Assembly (NCBI RefSeq): GCF_003966735.1
Contig: NZ_AP017378.1
Coordinates: 1,880,905-1,944,904 of the forward strand
Length of the DNA stretch: 64,000 nt
Direction of reading: 5' to 3'
DNA from: Desulfovibrio ferrophilus
Lineage (GTDB): Bacteria; Desulfobacterota; Desulfovibrionia; Desulfovibrionales; Desulfovibrionaceae
Positions 24,005-33,167 of the stretch are shown piece by piece (position 1 is the stretch's first letter; each line of letters opens with the position of its first letter). The position numbers and the translations under genes were made by a program. The notes under the pieces were generated by a model. The model worked only from the letters and a program-made list of their open reading frames with translations, did not search any database and had not been told where the DNA came from.

Positions 24005-25570
24005 ATGCCAGAGGTAAAGACATTGGACGACCGAAGAAAGCTCAACCACTATACCTTCTGGCCCGGATTCATACTCTTGATAGCTGGAATCACCTTAGGC
24101 CTGACATATCAGGAAGGCTTGGCGGGAATCCTGAACACAGCCAAGGAATGGATACATTTCAATTTCGGATGGCTTGAAGTCTCGTTGGGAATCATCATTG
24201 TCATGTTTACCATCGGGATCGCCTTTTCTCCCATTGGAGATATACGACTAGGAGGTAAAGACGCCAAACCCGAGTTTACCTTTTGGCAGTGGTTTGCTCT
24301 ATCCCTTTGCGGATGCATCGGCATTGGAATACTTTTTTGGGCCATGGGTGAACCCATCTTTCATATGATGCAACCACCATTGAGCTTGCACATCACGCCA
24401 GGATCCAAAGATGCCGGAGTCTTTGCCATCGCTCAAACCACTCTGCATTGGACCATCGCCCAATACTGTTTTTATACCATCTGCGGCGTAGCGATTGCCC
24501 TGGTAGGCTTCAACCGTCAGTATCCATTATCAGTAGCTGCGGGTATGTATGCCATTTTCCCAGAAAAATGGCGCCCTGTCGTGGCCCCAACAGTACACGC
24601 AATCTGCCTCTTCTCTCTCTGTTGCGCCATCGCCACCAGCATGGGGGCCGGTCTCATGCAGATAGGAAGCGGAACAGGCCATATCTTTGATTACACCCCT
24701 GGCCAATGGACCTGGGCTGCCGCAGCAGCCATCATCATTCCAATTTATGTCCTGTCATCGTATTCCGGCCTGAAAAAAGGGATGCGCATCCTATCCTCTG
24801 GAACCACACAAGCTTTTTTCTTTTTTATGGCTCTCATTCTTTTCATGGGGCCAACACTGTTCATTCTGGGGATTGGAGTTGAATCATTCGGCTATTTTGC
24901 GAATAATTTCTTCCGAAATAGCACGCTGCTCAACACAATGCAGATCAATGACAAATGGCCCATGCAGTGGCTCGTCCCATATATGGAAATCTTTTTCATC
25001 TTTGCCCCACTACTGGGGCACTTCCTGGCTCGTATGGGGAAAGGAAGAACCATCCGACAATTTATACTCGTAAATACTATCCCTCCAACAATCTTTTGCC
25101 ATTTCTGGATTGCCACCTTTGGAGGAACGGCAGTCTTTTTCCAATGGAGCGGACTTGTCGATGTATGGTCCGGCATTCACGAATTTGGCATGGAGTCCAT
25201 GGTATACATTCTCCTCTCGCAATTCCCCTTCAGTAAAATCCTGATGGGTATATTTGTCGTCACTATTGTATTTTCATTTGCAACCATGACAGACTCTTTG
25301 GTTGCAACCTTGGCAATAATATCGACTAAAGGCGTCCGTGCAAGTGAAGAACCTCCTAAAAAACTCAAGATCATCTGGGGTATTGTCACCGGACTTATTG
25401 CTTATGTCTTGTGCATATGCGGAGGGATCGAACCCGTTCGCGGCTTAATATCCCTTGCCGGATTCCCCATGATGCTATTTACTTTTGCAATGTGTATTTC
25501 ACTAGTGAAAGAGGGGATATACCTATTAGACAAACCCGATTGGCTAGACAATAAAACGAAAAGCAACTAA
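24005..25570 (+). CDS. BCCT-family transporter (betaine/carnitine/choline type)
   Basis: The 521-residue protein has twelve predicted membrane helices and BCCT marks: FWAMGEPIFHMMQPP (usual WGxxEPxxHxxxPP), SMGAGLMQIGSG in the substrate region, and the TM8-region segment IYVLSSYSGLKKGMRILS. BCCT carriers take up quaternary ammonium compounds or related zwitterions with Na+ or H+ or by exchange. I chose ATG 24,005 because GGAGG lies six bases before it; earlier in-frame starts lack a site. It diverges from the oxidation operon and is probably the substrate importer of the island. Confidence 0.88.
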   Translation: MPEVKTLDDRRKLNHYTFWPGFILLIAGITLGLTYQEGLAGILNTAKEWIHFNFGWLEVSLGIIIVMFTIGIAFSPIGDIRLGGKDAKPEFTFWQWFALSLCGCIGIGILFWAMGEPIFHMMQPPLSLHITPGSKDAGVFAIAQTTLHWTIAQYCFYTICGVAIALVGFNRQYPLSVAAGMYAIFPEKWRPVVAPTVHAICLFSLCCAIATSMGAGLMQIGSGTGHIFDYTPGQWTWAAAAAIIIPIYVLSSYSGLKKGMRILSSGTTQAFFFFMALILFMGPTLFILGIGVESFGYFANNFFRNSTLLNTMQINDKWPMQWLVPYMEIFFIFAPLLGHFLARMGKGRTIRQFILVNTIPPTIFCHFWIATFGGTAVFFQWSGLVDVWSGIHEFGMESMVYILLSQFPFSKILMGIFVVTIVFSFATMTDSLVATLAIISTKGVRASEEPPKKLKIIWGIVTGLIAYVLCICGGIEPVRGLISLAGFPMMLFTFAMCISLVKEGIYLLDKPDWLDNKTKSN

Positions 25571-25571
25571 C

Positions 25572-25610
25572 ATTCATATGCCCCTCACAACCAATGAGGG
25601 GCATATGAAT
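25572..25610 (+). terminator. Terminator after the BCCT gene
   Basis: ATTCATATGCCCCTCA and TGAGGGGCATATGAAT form a perfect 16-bp stem with a 7-base loop, followed by TTTC. It separates the transporter from the IclR gene. Confidence 0.75.
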
Positions 25611-25660
25611 TTCGATCTACAATCCTAAAGCAACAGCAGAATATATTTTCCGGGGATACA

Positions 25661-26482
25661 ATGTCACAGAATGATAAATATTACATGATGCAATCTTTGG
25701 AAAAGGCTCTTTTCGTCATTGAGACAATGGCGACTAAAAGCAACTGGAAGCTGAAGACGCTCAACGAGACGTGTTCGATCCCGAAGGGAACCTTGCAACG
25801 CATCTTGCGGACTCTGGAAGAGCTTGGCTATGTACAGCAGCTTGAACGCGGTGGGGCTTACGCACTGACATTAAAGTTTCACAAATTGGGCAAGCAAATT
25901 GCTTCACAAAGCAACATCACATCATTGCTGCAACCAATCCTACAAAACCTGCGAAATAAGGTTAATGAGACTGTAAACTTAAGTATTCTTTCCGGTGTGG
26001 ACATGGTCGTCGTCCATCAAATAACGTCAAGCCATGCCTTGCAGATGGATTCAATAATTGGAACATCTTTCCCTGCCTATATTTCTGCATCAGGAAAGGT
26101 CTTTTTGTCATTCCTGCCAGAAGATGAACTGCGAAATTTCATCAAAGAATTGCGACGCAGCAACGCTGACGTCAACACAGACAAAATAAACATCATCTAC
26201 AAAGAAATCGAATCCATCCGCAAACAAGGCTTTGGATTGGATTTTGAGGAATTATTCAAAGGGCTACGATGCATTGCAGCACCTGTCTTTGATGATTCAG
26301 GAAAAATCATTGCCACAATCAGCTGTTCTGTTCCCACGGTACGCCTGGACAGATCTTTTTCCCGGAAACTTCTTCAGGAAATACCACTGGCCGCTGCAGA
26401 AGCCTCTAGACTCTTTCAAGCTCCAGAGCGTTCATTCGATGCTGATATTGATGAGGTCGCTGAATTACTTGTAGCGCCATAG
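25661..26482 (+). CDS. IclR-family transcriptional regulator
   Basis: The 273-residue protein has an N-terminal winged helix (about 10-80, with CSIPKGTLQRILRTLEELGYV as recognition part) and the IclR effector domain (about 90-260, with SGKVFLSFLPEDE and the C-terminal RCIAAPVFDDSGKIIATISCS). IclR proteins bind paired dyads as dimers or tetramers and respond to organic acids or aromatic effectors. It is the local regulator of the catabolic island, and sites 23,570-23,667 are its likely targets. It is the last gene before the tRNA fragment. Confidence 0.88.
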   Translation: MSQNDKYYMMQSLEKALFVIETMATKSNWKLKTLNETCSIPKGTLQRILRTLEELGYVQQLERGGAYALTLKFHKLGKQIASQSNITSLLQPILQNLRNKVNETVNLSILSGVDMVVVHQITSSHALQMDSIIGTSFPAYISASGKVFLSFLPEDELRNFIKELRRSNADVNTDKINIIYKEIESIRKQGFGLDFEELFKGLRCIAAPVFDDSGKIIATISCSVPTVRLDRSFSRKLLQEIPLAAAEASRLFQAPERSFDADIDEVAELLVAP

Positions 26483-26624
26483 ATTGAGCATAAGACCAGA
26501 GCCCCCCTCTCCGTCGACCTCAAGCCCAGCCATAACGCACGCCGGATTTCATGCGTGACGTGTGTCTCTTGAACACCTTAACGACTTAACAGACCCAAAA
26601 CACCGACTCGGAGCAGCCATCCTT

Positions 26625-26666
26625 TATAGCCAGTGACCGGGGGTTCGAATCCTCCCTGGCGCACCA
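26625..26666 (+). repeat. tRNA 3' fragment (att remnant 3), right end of accessory region
   Basis: The last 30 bp (26,637-26,666) are identical to fragments 1 and 2. The bases before it (TATAGCCAGTGA) only faintly match the anticodon arm, and no 5' half is present. After this point the sequence becomes ordinary housekeeping chromosome, so it probably is the original tRNA 3' end displaced by the integrations. Confidence 0.68.
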
Positions 26667-26677
26667 TAAGAATACGC

Positions 26678-26710
26678 AGGGCCACGGTTGCTCACCGTGG
26701 CCCTTTTCTT
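26678..26710 (+). terminator. Intrinsic terminator after tRNA fragment 3
   Basis: AGGGCCACGGT pairs with ACCGTGGCCCT around TGCTC and is followed by TTTCTT. It is probably the native terminator of the target tRNA gene. Confidence 0.8.
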
Positions 26711-26885
26711 TGCCAACGACATCCCGCACAATCCGTTCAAGCCCCTCCGCTGCTCCACCCACTCCAAATAATCACCCCGCCCCACTTCTGTTCACCACAA
26801 CTTCATGGTATTGGTGAACTTCCAGACTCTGAGACCATTTATGCTGATTTCCATAAGTCCACGATCAGCCAAGGGGCAAACGACC

Positions 26886-28037
26886 ATGGGGAACAAGAAA
26901 ATTCTCTTTGTGGATGACGACGAGAGAATACTGACCTCGTTCGAACGAACACTGGGCGGAGACTATGAGGTCTCCATCGCCACGGGTGCTGAGCAGGGGA
27001 TTGAAATGCTGGGCGCCAAAGGCCCCTTCGCTGTCGTTGTGTCGGACCTCAAGATGCCGGGCATGAACGGGATGGATTTCCTGATCAAGGTCCACCAACA
27101 ACACCCGCAGACCGTTCGCATCATGCTCACTGGCTACGCCGAACTGGAAACTGCCATCACGGCCATCAACAAGGGCCAAATCTTCCGTTTTCTGACCAAG
27201 CCCGTTGAAAACGAAACCCTGATCAACGTGCTGGACAGCGCCATCCAGCAATACAGCCTGATCCTGGCCGAAAAAGAACTCACGGAGAAAACCCTGCGGG
27301 GTAGCGTGAAGATGCTGTGCGAGATTCTCGCCCTTCTTCGCCCGGAGGTCTTTGGCCGCACCTCGCGCATCATTCCTTACGTACGACAGTTAGCCAAGGC
27401 TCTAAATGATGAAGACCCCTGGCTCACGGAGACGGCTGCGCTGTTGTCATCCATCGGTTACATCGCCGTACCCGATCAGATCCTGGCCCGCATCAACAAA
27501 AACCGCGAACTCAGTGCCGAAGAATTCAACCTGTTTTGTGGACATGTGGATGTTGCCAAAAAGCTCATCGCCAACATCCCGCGGCTGGAAAAAGCAGCGG
27601 AAATCATCGCCTATCAGGAAAAACGATACGACGGCATGGGCTATCCGGCCGACCAGGTGCGCGAAAACATCATCCCGCTGGGAGCCCGAATCCTGCGGGT
27701 CGTGCTGGATTTCGACAAGCTGAAAGGGACCTCCGTCTCCGAAGGCGAAGCCTACAAGAAGCTCAAGAATATGCGAGGGGTTCACGACCCCTCCATCATC
27801 TCCGCACTGGGCAGGATCATGGGAAGTGCCGCAAAATACCACATGCGCGATATTTCCGTTGAAAAGCTGGAAGAAGGAATGATTCTGGGAGAAGACGTTT
27901 TCATGAGCAACAATGAGAAAACCATCAAGGTGATGTCAAAGGGAGAAGAGGTTAGCAGCGTGGCGATCACCTACCTCAAGAAGTACCGGGGCAACCTCAA
28001 GATCAAAAACTCGGTAACCATCATCGAATCCCTGTAG
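26886..28037 (+). CDS. Response regulator with degenerate HD-GYP output domain
   Basis: The 383-residue protein has a receiver domain (1-125; ILFVDDDE, phospho-Asp in VVVSDLKMPGMNG, TGYAELETA, Lys in FLTKPV) and an HD-GYP-like domain (about 155-300). Where active enzymes have HDIGK it has SSIGY, and where they have HHE it has YQE, while DGMGYP is kept. It should not bind metal or hydrolyse cyclic-di-GMP, so it is likely an interaction or sensing output. The start at 26,886 follows AAGGGG; the longer frame starts without a site. It stands alone after the accessory region. Confidence 0.82.
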   Translation: MGNKKILFVDDDERILTSFERTLGGDYEVSIATGAEQGIEMLGAKGPFAVVVSDLKMPGMNGMDFLIKVHQQHPQTVRIMLTGYAELETAITAINKGQIFRFLTKPVENETLINVLDSAIQQYSLILAEKELTEKTLRGSVKMLCEILALLRPEVFGRTSRIIPYVRQLAKALNDEDPWLTETAALLSSIGYIAVPDQILARINKNRELSAEEFNLFCGHVDVAKKLIANIPRLEKAAEIIAYQEKRYDGMGYPADQVRENIIPLGARILRVVLDFDKLKGTSVSEGEAYKKLKNMRGVHDPSIISALGRIMGSAAKYHMRDISVEKLEEGMILGEDVFMSNNEKTIKVMSKGEEVSSVAITYLKKYRGNLKIKNSVTIIESL

Positions 28038-28250
28038 GGGATCCACAAAATCCGCTGGAAACAGATCACCAGAAGAATCGTTTACCAGCAGGTCAAACGT
28101 CTTTCGCAAGCGCGCAGGCTAAAGAAGCACACGGTTCTCAAATGGATATGGCACTCAAGACCAGAGTGAGTTATCATGCATGGCAAACCATCAGCCATGA
28201 CGCGCGTAGCGTCTTGAAAAATCATGCAGCTTCACTACAGGTATCTATCC

Positions 28251-29033
28251 ATGGAAATGCAATCATTCCAAAGGATCTGCCTCAGAAAAATATACACAAT
28301 TCTGACACTTGCCACCATTGCGTTCCTCTTCAGCACAGGAACCAACGCTCAGGAGACAACCCTCAAAGTCGCCATGGCCCACTACCCGCCATGAAAGATC
28401 ATCAATGAAGACGGATCAGTCTCGGGAATTGACGCCGATATCCTGAACCGAATTGGCGAAAAGCTGAATATCAGGTTCGAATTTGTTGCATGCCCCTGGA
28501 AGCGTTGCGTCAGCATGATGAAGGATGGGCAAGTCGATCTCATCACCAATTTTGCCCTGACCAAAGAGCGACTGGAATTCAGCCATTACATCATGCCACC
28601 GTACGCCATCCAGCAGACCGTGCTCTATGTTCAGAAAGGAAACAAAGACCTCATTCGATCGTATCCCGATATTAACAAAAGCATCATCGGAACGGTCAAG
28701 GGGGCTCATATCTTCGAACGGCTCCATATTGACCCGCAAATCCAGTGCGTCGAGGTTACTCAGCAGACACAACTACTAGAAATGCTGAAAAACAACCGCG
28801 TCAGTGCCATCCTTGGCATTGAGACCAATCTCAACTACCAAATCATCACCGAAGGCTATTCTGGAATGTTCGAGAGAGCAGCGTACACTCCCCCCGACGC
28901 CTACGGCGTTCATTTTGCCATCTCAAAGCATTCACGGCACAATAACCTGGAGCCACAGATAGAACGCGAGCTGACCAATTTGCTCCAAGAAGGCGAAGTA
29001 TCCCGTGTAATAGACAATTACATCCGGGAGTAG
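28251..29033 (+). pseudogene. Family-3 solute-binding protein broken by one TGA
   Basis: A 260-codon frame starts at ATG 28,251 with a signal peptide (ending near TNAQE) and the family start KVAMAHYPP. It then meets TGA at 28,392-28,394, and continues in the same frame KIINEDGSVSGIDADILN to YIRE. Relatives have Trp at this place (PPWK), so one G-to-A change would explain it. The rest is intact (FVACPWKRCVSMMKDGQVDLI, binding-protein fold). Either the gene is newly dead, or the base is a read error. It precedes a hybrid kinase, like the intact pair at 48,360-51,849. Confidence 0.75.
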
Positions 29034-29233
29034 CCTGGATTCATTCACCTACTCATGGTGCATTGCGCCCGCAACGCCTCGACTCTCCCAATTCGATCGA
29101 CAGCGAATAGCCACACTCCCACCACCAGCTCATCAGAGGACTGGCGCACCATCATTCTTTTGGTGTAAGATTCGCAACCATTATCCATTTGCGACAACAT
29201 TTTACAACCGTCATTGACGGCGAACGGATACAC

Positions 29234-32149
29234 ATGACAGCGCCTGCAAACAAACAAATCCACAAGGAACCTCTGGACGAATTGCGCTCTGCCAAGGAGC
29301 GTATTCGGGCCTTGGAGAAATCTCTGTCGCATGAGAACAGCCAATTCCGTGTACTCTTCGACGGCATCGAGGATGCTGTCTTTGTTTTCCCCGTTCTCCC
29401 GGATGGAACACGAGGCCAATTCATTGATGTCAACGAGGCCGCCTGCAAACGCCTGGGCTACACCCGCGAAGAGATGCTGGGCATGTCTCTGACAGACATT
29501 GACGCGCCAGAGATTCAGCCTCTGGTCCCCTCTGTCGCAAATCGCTATGGCCTTACACCTACCGCCATCTTCGAAACCATCCACGTTGCCAAGAATGGAA
29601 CTCGCATCCCCGTGGAAGTCAGTGCCCGAAAGTTTCAGTACGAGGGAAGCGATGCCATCATGGGGATTGCCCGCGATATCTCCATACGCAAAAGATCCGA
29701 GGAATTGCGCACACGGGCACTGCACCAAAGTGAATACACGCAAAACCTGCTCTTCGAAATTCTGAGCAAGGCAAATCGAGCAAAGAACTCTGAAGAATTG
29801 CTGGAATCCATTCACGACCTGCTGCGCCAGGAAATGGATGCAGACAATCTCTATGTCGCCATGATCAACAAGCAGCGGCAGACGCTGGAATTCATTTATT
29901 GCCGCGATGAGACCATCGATTCCTGCCCGGTTGTGGAAGACATCTTTGATCCCGAAAACAAAAGACTGTCGCTGATGCCCCTGCGTGAACAACGGCCTGT
30001 TCTCATCGGCAAGAAACAAATGCTGGAGATGATAGCTGCAGGAGATTTGCATGTGCATGGTGAGTTGCCGGAATCATGGCTGGGACTCCCGCTTCGGGTT
30101 AAAGGCGAGACTGTTGGCACCCTGGTTGTTCAGCATTACACCAAGGCAAATGCCTACTCGGACACCGAGGTAAAATTACTGGCCGCATGCTCCGAACAAA
30201 TCGCCATCGCTCTGGAGCGAGGCATTCACGAAGACATCTCCAAGACTTCCAAGGACGTTGTCGAGCATATTCCGGCAGGCCTGTTCATCTACCAGTACCA
30301 ACCACCTGACCGGCTCTATCTGGAATACGCCAACCCCGAGGCCGAAAAACTGACAAAAATCACCCTTACGGAATGGAAAGGCAAGGAATTCAATGAACTC
30401 TGGCCCCACGCCAACCGCATGGGCATTACCGAGTCCTTCCTCTCCCCCATCCGCACCGGACGTGACTACATCACCGAAGAAGTTAGCTATCAGGACAGCC
30501 GCATCAAGGGCGCTTACAAGGTCCGAACTTTCTTTCTGCCAGGCGACAGATTAGGCGTTACCTTTGAGGACATTACCAGACAAAAAATTGCCGAAGCAGC
30601 CATTCGCGAAAGCGAAGAGCAATACCGGGCATTCTTTGAGAGCAGTCACTCGGTCATGCTGATGGTGGACCCTCAAACAGGTGAAATCTACGACGCCAAC
30701 CCTGCGGCCGAACGCTATTACGGTTATGAACGGGACACGCTAAAGACCATGACTGTCCCCGACATCAATCCTATGCCCCAGGAGCAAATAAGGGAGCTCA
30801 TGTCCAAGGCAGAGCAAAATGGCCGATTGCAGTTCATTCTCAAACACAAACTGTCTTCCGGGGAATTACGCGATGTCGAAGTTTTCTCCGGCCCCATCGA
30901 AGTCAAAGGCAAACAGCTGCTTTTTTCCATTATCCACGACATCACGGAACGCACAAAGGCAGAAAATCAATTACAAAAGGCCATGCAATCCGCTGAGGAT
31001 GCCAACCGGGCAAAAACGGAATTCCTGGCCAATATGAGTCATGAAATACGAACACCACTCAACGGTATCCTGGGTATGCTGCAACTCATGGAAACAACCG
31101 GTCTGGACAAGGAACAAGCTCAATACATCGAGAGCGCGCTGGCCAGCGGGCGAAATCTGACGTTGCTCCTCGGGGACTTGCTCGATCTTTCCAGAATTGA
31201 AGCTGGGGCAGCAGATCTGCTTCGGCATAAGTTCAAGCTCAGCGAATTATTGGAATCCATCCGTGCGACCTTCGACCTGATTGCCAAAGACAGGGGATTG
31301 GAATTCAGCATTCTCCTCGAAAATGACATCCCGGACACCATGGAAGGTGATGCCACCAGGCTCCGGCAAGTGCTGTTCAACCTCTTGGGCAATGCCTTAA
31401 AATTCACGATGTCCGGGAGCATTCGCGTCAGGATTTCCCGACTCACCCCCCCCGGACCTGATCAGTGCCGTCTGCTCTTCGAGGTTGCGGACACGGGCAT
31501 CGGTATCCCCGATGACAAAATCAACAGCATATTCGATGCTTTCACCCAAGTGCAATCTGATTTGACCCGGCCCTATCAGGGAGCTGGATTGGGACTGCGC
31601 ATCGTCAGGCGCCTGAGTGAACTGATGGGGGGAACGCTGGCCGTGGACAGCACAGTGAACAAGGGGACGACGTTCTATTTCAGCGTTCCCTTGTATTGCG
31701 AAACCTGTGAATCGACAGAGCCGGAAATTCAACCCCGTCAGTCACTCCCTGCCCCACGCCAACTTCGAATTCTCTTTGCCGAGGACGACCGCGTCAACAG
31801 TACCGCCATCGCCCATTTCCTGAAAAAACTCGGACACCACGCCGAGGGGGTCGAAAACGGCAGGGAAGCTATCAAAAAATTGAAACAGAGTGATTACCAT
31901 TGCGTACTCATGGATATCCAGATGCCCATCATGGACGGCATCCAGGCAACCCAGGCGATCCGTGCAGACAATAGCCTGGGAGCCAAGACAAAAATCCCGA
32001 TCATTGCCCTCACCGCCCACGCGCTGGTCGGAGATCGAGAGCAATTCCTCAAGGCGGGCATGGATGACTATCTTCCAAAACCCCTAGATTTTGATCTCCT
32101 GCGCGAAAAGCTGCTCAAAATCGGCGACAAGACAGATGCACCAGAGTAG
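29234..32149 (+). CDS. Soluble hybrid histidine kinase, PAS-GAF-PAS-PAS-HisKA-HATPase-REC
   Basis: The 971-residue protein has no membrane segment. In order I see a PAS domain (about 33-155), a GAF domain (170-330), a degenerate PAS (345-455), a PAS (462-580), HisKA with phospho-His in NMSHEIRTPLNG (about 605), an HATPase with the N box (LLGNALKFT), ADTGIGIPDDK and GAGLGLRIV boxes, and a C-terminal receiver with phospho-Asp in LMDIQMPIMDG. It senses an internal signal and relays phosphate to an unknown Hpt protein. ATG 29,234 was preferred to an upstream start since the PAS begins soon after; the ribosome site is weak. Confidence 0.85.
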   Translation: MTAPANKQIHKEPLDELRSAKERIRALEKSLSHENSQFRVLFDGIEDAVFVFPVLPDGTRGQFIDVNEAACKRLGYTREEMLGMSLTDIDAPEIQPLVPSVANRYGLTPTAIFETIHVAKNGTRIPVEVSARKFQYEGSDAIMGIARDISIRKRSEELRTRALHQSEYTQNLLFEILSKANRAKNSEELLESIHDLLRQEMDADNLYVAMINKQRQTLEFIYCRDETIDSCPVVEDIFDPENKRLSLMPLREQRPVLIGKKQMLEMIAAGDLHVHGELPESWLGLPLRVKGETVGTLVVQHYTKANAYSDTEVKLLAACSEQIAIALERGIHEDISKTSKDVVEHIPAGLFIYQYQPPDRLYLEYANPEAEKLTKITLTEWKGKEFNELWPHANRMGITESFLSPIRTGRDYITEEVSYQDSRIKGAYKVRTFFLPGDRLGVTFEDITRQKIAEAAIRESEEQYRAFFESSHSVMLMVDPQTGEIYDANPAAERYYGYERDTLKTMTVPDINPMPQEQIRELMSKAEQNGRLQFILKHKLSSGELRDVEVFSGPIEVKGKQLLFSIIHDITERTKAENQLQKAMQSAEDANRAKTEFLANMSHEIRTPLNGILGMLQLMETTGLDKEQAQYIESALASGRNLTLLLGDLLDLSRIEAGAADLLRHKFKLSELLESIRATFDLIAKDRGLEFSILLENDIPDTMEGDATRLRQVLFNLLGNALKFTMSGSIRVRISRLTPPGPDQCRLLFEVADTGIGIPDDKINSIFDAFTQVQSDLTRPYQGAGLGLRIVRRLSELMGGTLAVDSTVNKGTTFYFSVPLYCETCESTEPEIQPRQSLPAPRQLRILFAEDDRVNSTAIAHFLKKLGHHAEGVENGREAIKKLKQSDYHCVLMDIQMPIMDGIQATQAIRADNSLGAKTKIPIIALTAHALVGDREQFLKAGMDDYLPKPLDFDLLREKLLKIGDKTDAPE

Positions 32150-32160
32150 CGAAGGATTCA

Positions 32161-32715
32161 TCAGCCTCCGAGCATCGCCTCCCTGAAGGCCTTTCCCGGG
32201 CCAGGGTTGGGACCAATCCAGCAGGAGAATAACGCATCAGCAAAAGGCTTGCCTGGCAGCACTCCCTTGACGTCGCCTTTCACCTCAATACGAGTTCCAG
32301 TTCCAGGCTCGTAGGTCACAACAAGCTTGTCCCCTTCTGCAACATCGCTCATCCAGGCACACAGGGTCTCAAACTGCACCTTCAGCTGGACCGAAGCCTG
32401 GGGCGTATTCGCTTCCAATCCTTCCAGCCAGGCCTCATTGAGATCTTCGCGCCCCACGTTGCGCAGAAAATGCATCACCACCTGTCGCTGCGTATCGGAC
32501 TGGAGCACCTGTTGACCATCGGTCATGGCCTCGGGCAGGTAGAGCCCCCCCACGTAAACCTTGAAAAAGACGACCTTACGCAACGCCAACCCATTGAGTT
32601 GCAACCGTTTGCCCGAAACCTGCACATCGTCAGGCATCACCACTCCAGCCAACTCACCAGCCATTGTCGAAGGCACCATCAACAAGACCATCATCATCGA
32701 CACAATCAACCGCAT
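32161..32715 (-). CDS. Exported chalcone-isomerase-like protein
   Basis: The 184-residue protein has a signal peptide (MRLIVSMMMVLLMVPSTMAG) and a chalcone-isomerase-like domain: GLALRKVVFFKVYVGGLYLPE, QVVMHFLRNVGREDLNEAW, and the C-terminal LPGKPFADALFSCWIGPNPGPGKAF segment. Bacterial members are periplasmic and have no proven enzyme activity; they may bind fatty-acid-like ligands. ATG 32,715 follows AAGGAG; the upstream extension has no site. It converges with the hybrid kinase gene. Confidence 0.82.
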   Translation of the reverse strand: MRLIVSMMMVLLMVPSTMAGELAGVVMPDDVQVSGKRLQLNGLALRKVVFFKVYVGGLYLPEAMTDGQQVLQSDTQRQVVMHFLRNVGREDLNEAWLEGLEANTPQASVQLKVQFETLCAWMSDVAEGDKLVVTYEPGTGTRIEVKGDVKGVLPGKPFADALFSCWIGPNPGPGKAFREAMLGG

Positions 32716-33167
32716 GAGTATTCGCTCCTTATTATCGGTCTCACCTCGCCCACCCATAGTCCTCGTTTGAAATGACACGCATTCCTGAAGCCCCATAAGT
32801 GGAGCATTTACACGTTGACGAATCAAAATGGAATGCAAGAAAAAACACTGTCCAAAAACCCTCAACTCAATGGAAGGGAAAACCCTCCTCTTTGGTTATC
32901 ACATACAGAGTATTCCACAGCCCAAAACAGCCACCACAGACAGGAGCACCCCAAAAACCCCTTTACCCCCAGTGGTCGCAGGAGATACCCCCAGTTATCC
33001 CCAGATCGCTCCCCACAAGAAATCTGGTTCTTCCCTATTGACGTAACGCAAGGAGTTTCCTAGCAGACTGTGTAGATAAGACAACACTGCCAGAGGTTTA
33101 GGGACCAAAGCGGCAGTGGACCGTATATGGCGGTCGCCATTGAGCCATTAGCATTGGGGGGAAATGC
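32716..33167. other. Intergenic region before the pilus operon
   Basis: About 450 bp lie between divergent genes, with no supported ORF. It must hold the promoters of the chalcone-isomerase-like gene and of the pilus operon. A weak TTGACG box (33,038-33,043) is the only -35 candidate I see for the pilus side. No sigma-54 site is evident. Confidence 0.4.

Noticed and set aside
28392-28394. Selenocysteine at the TGA in the binding-protein gene
   Set aside because: I see no SECIS-like hairpin just after it, and the family has Trp there.
29045-30058. 337-codon minus-strand frame over the hybrid kinase
   Set aside because: It is antisense to PAS/GAF coding sequence; no motif or ribosome site.
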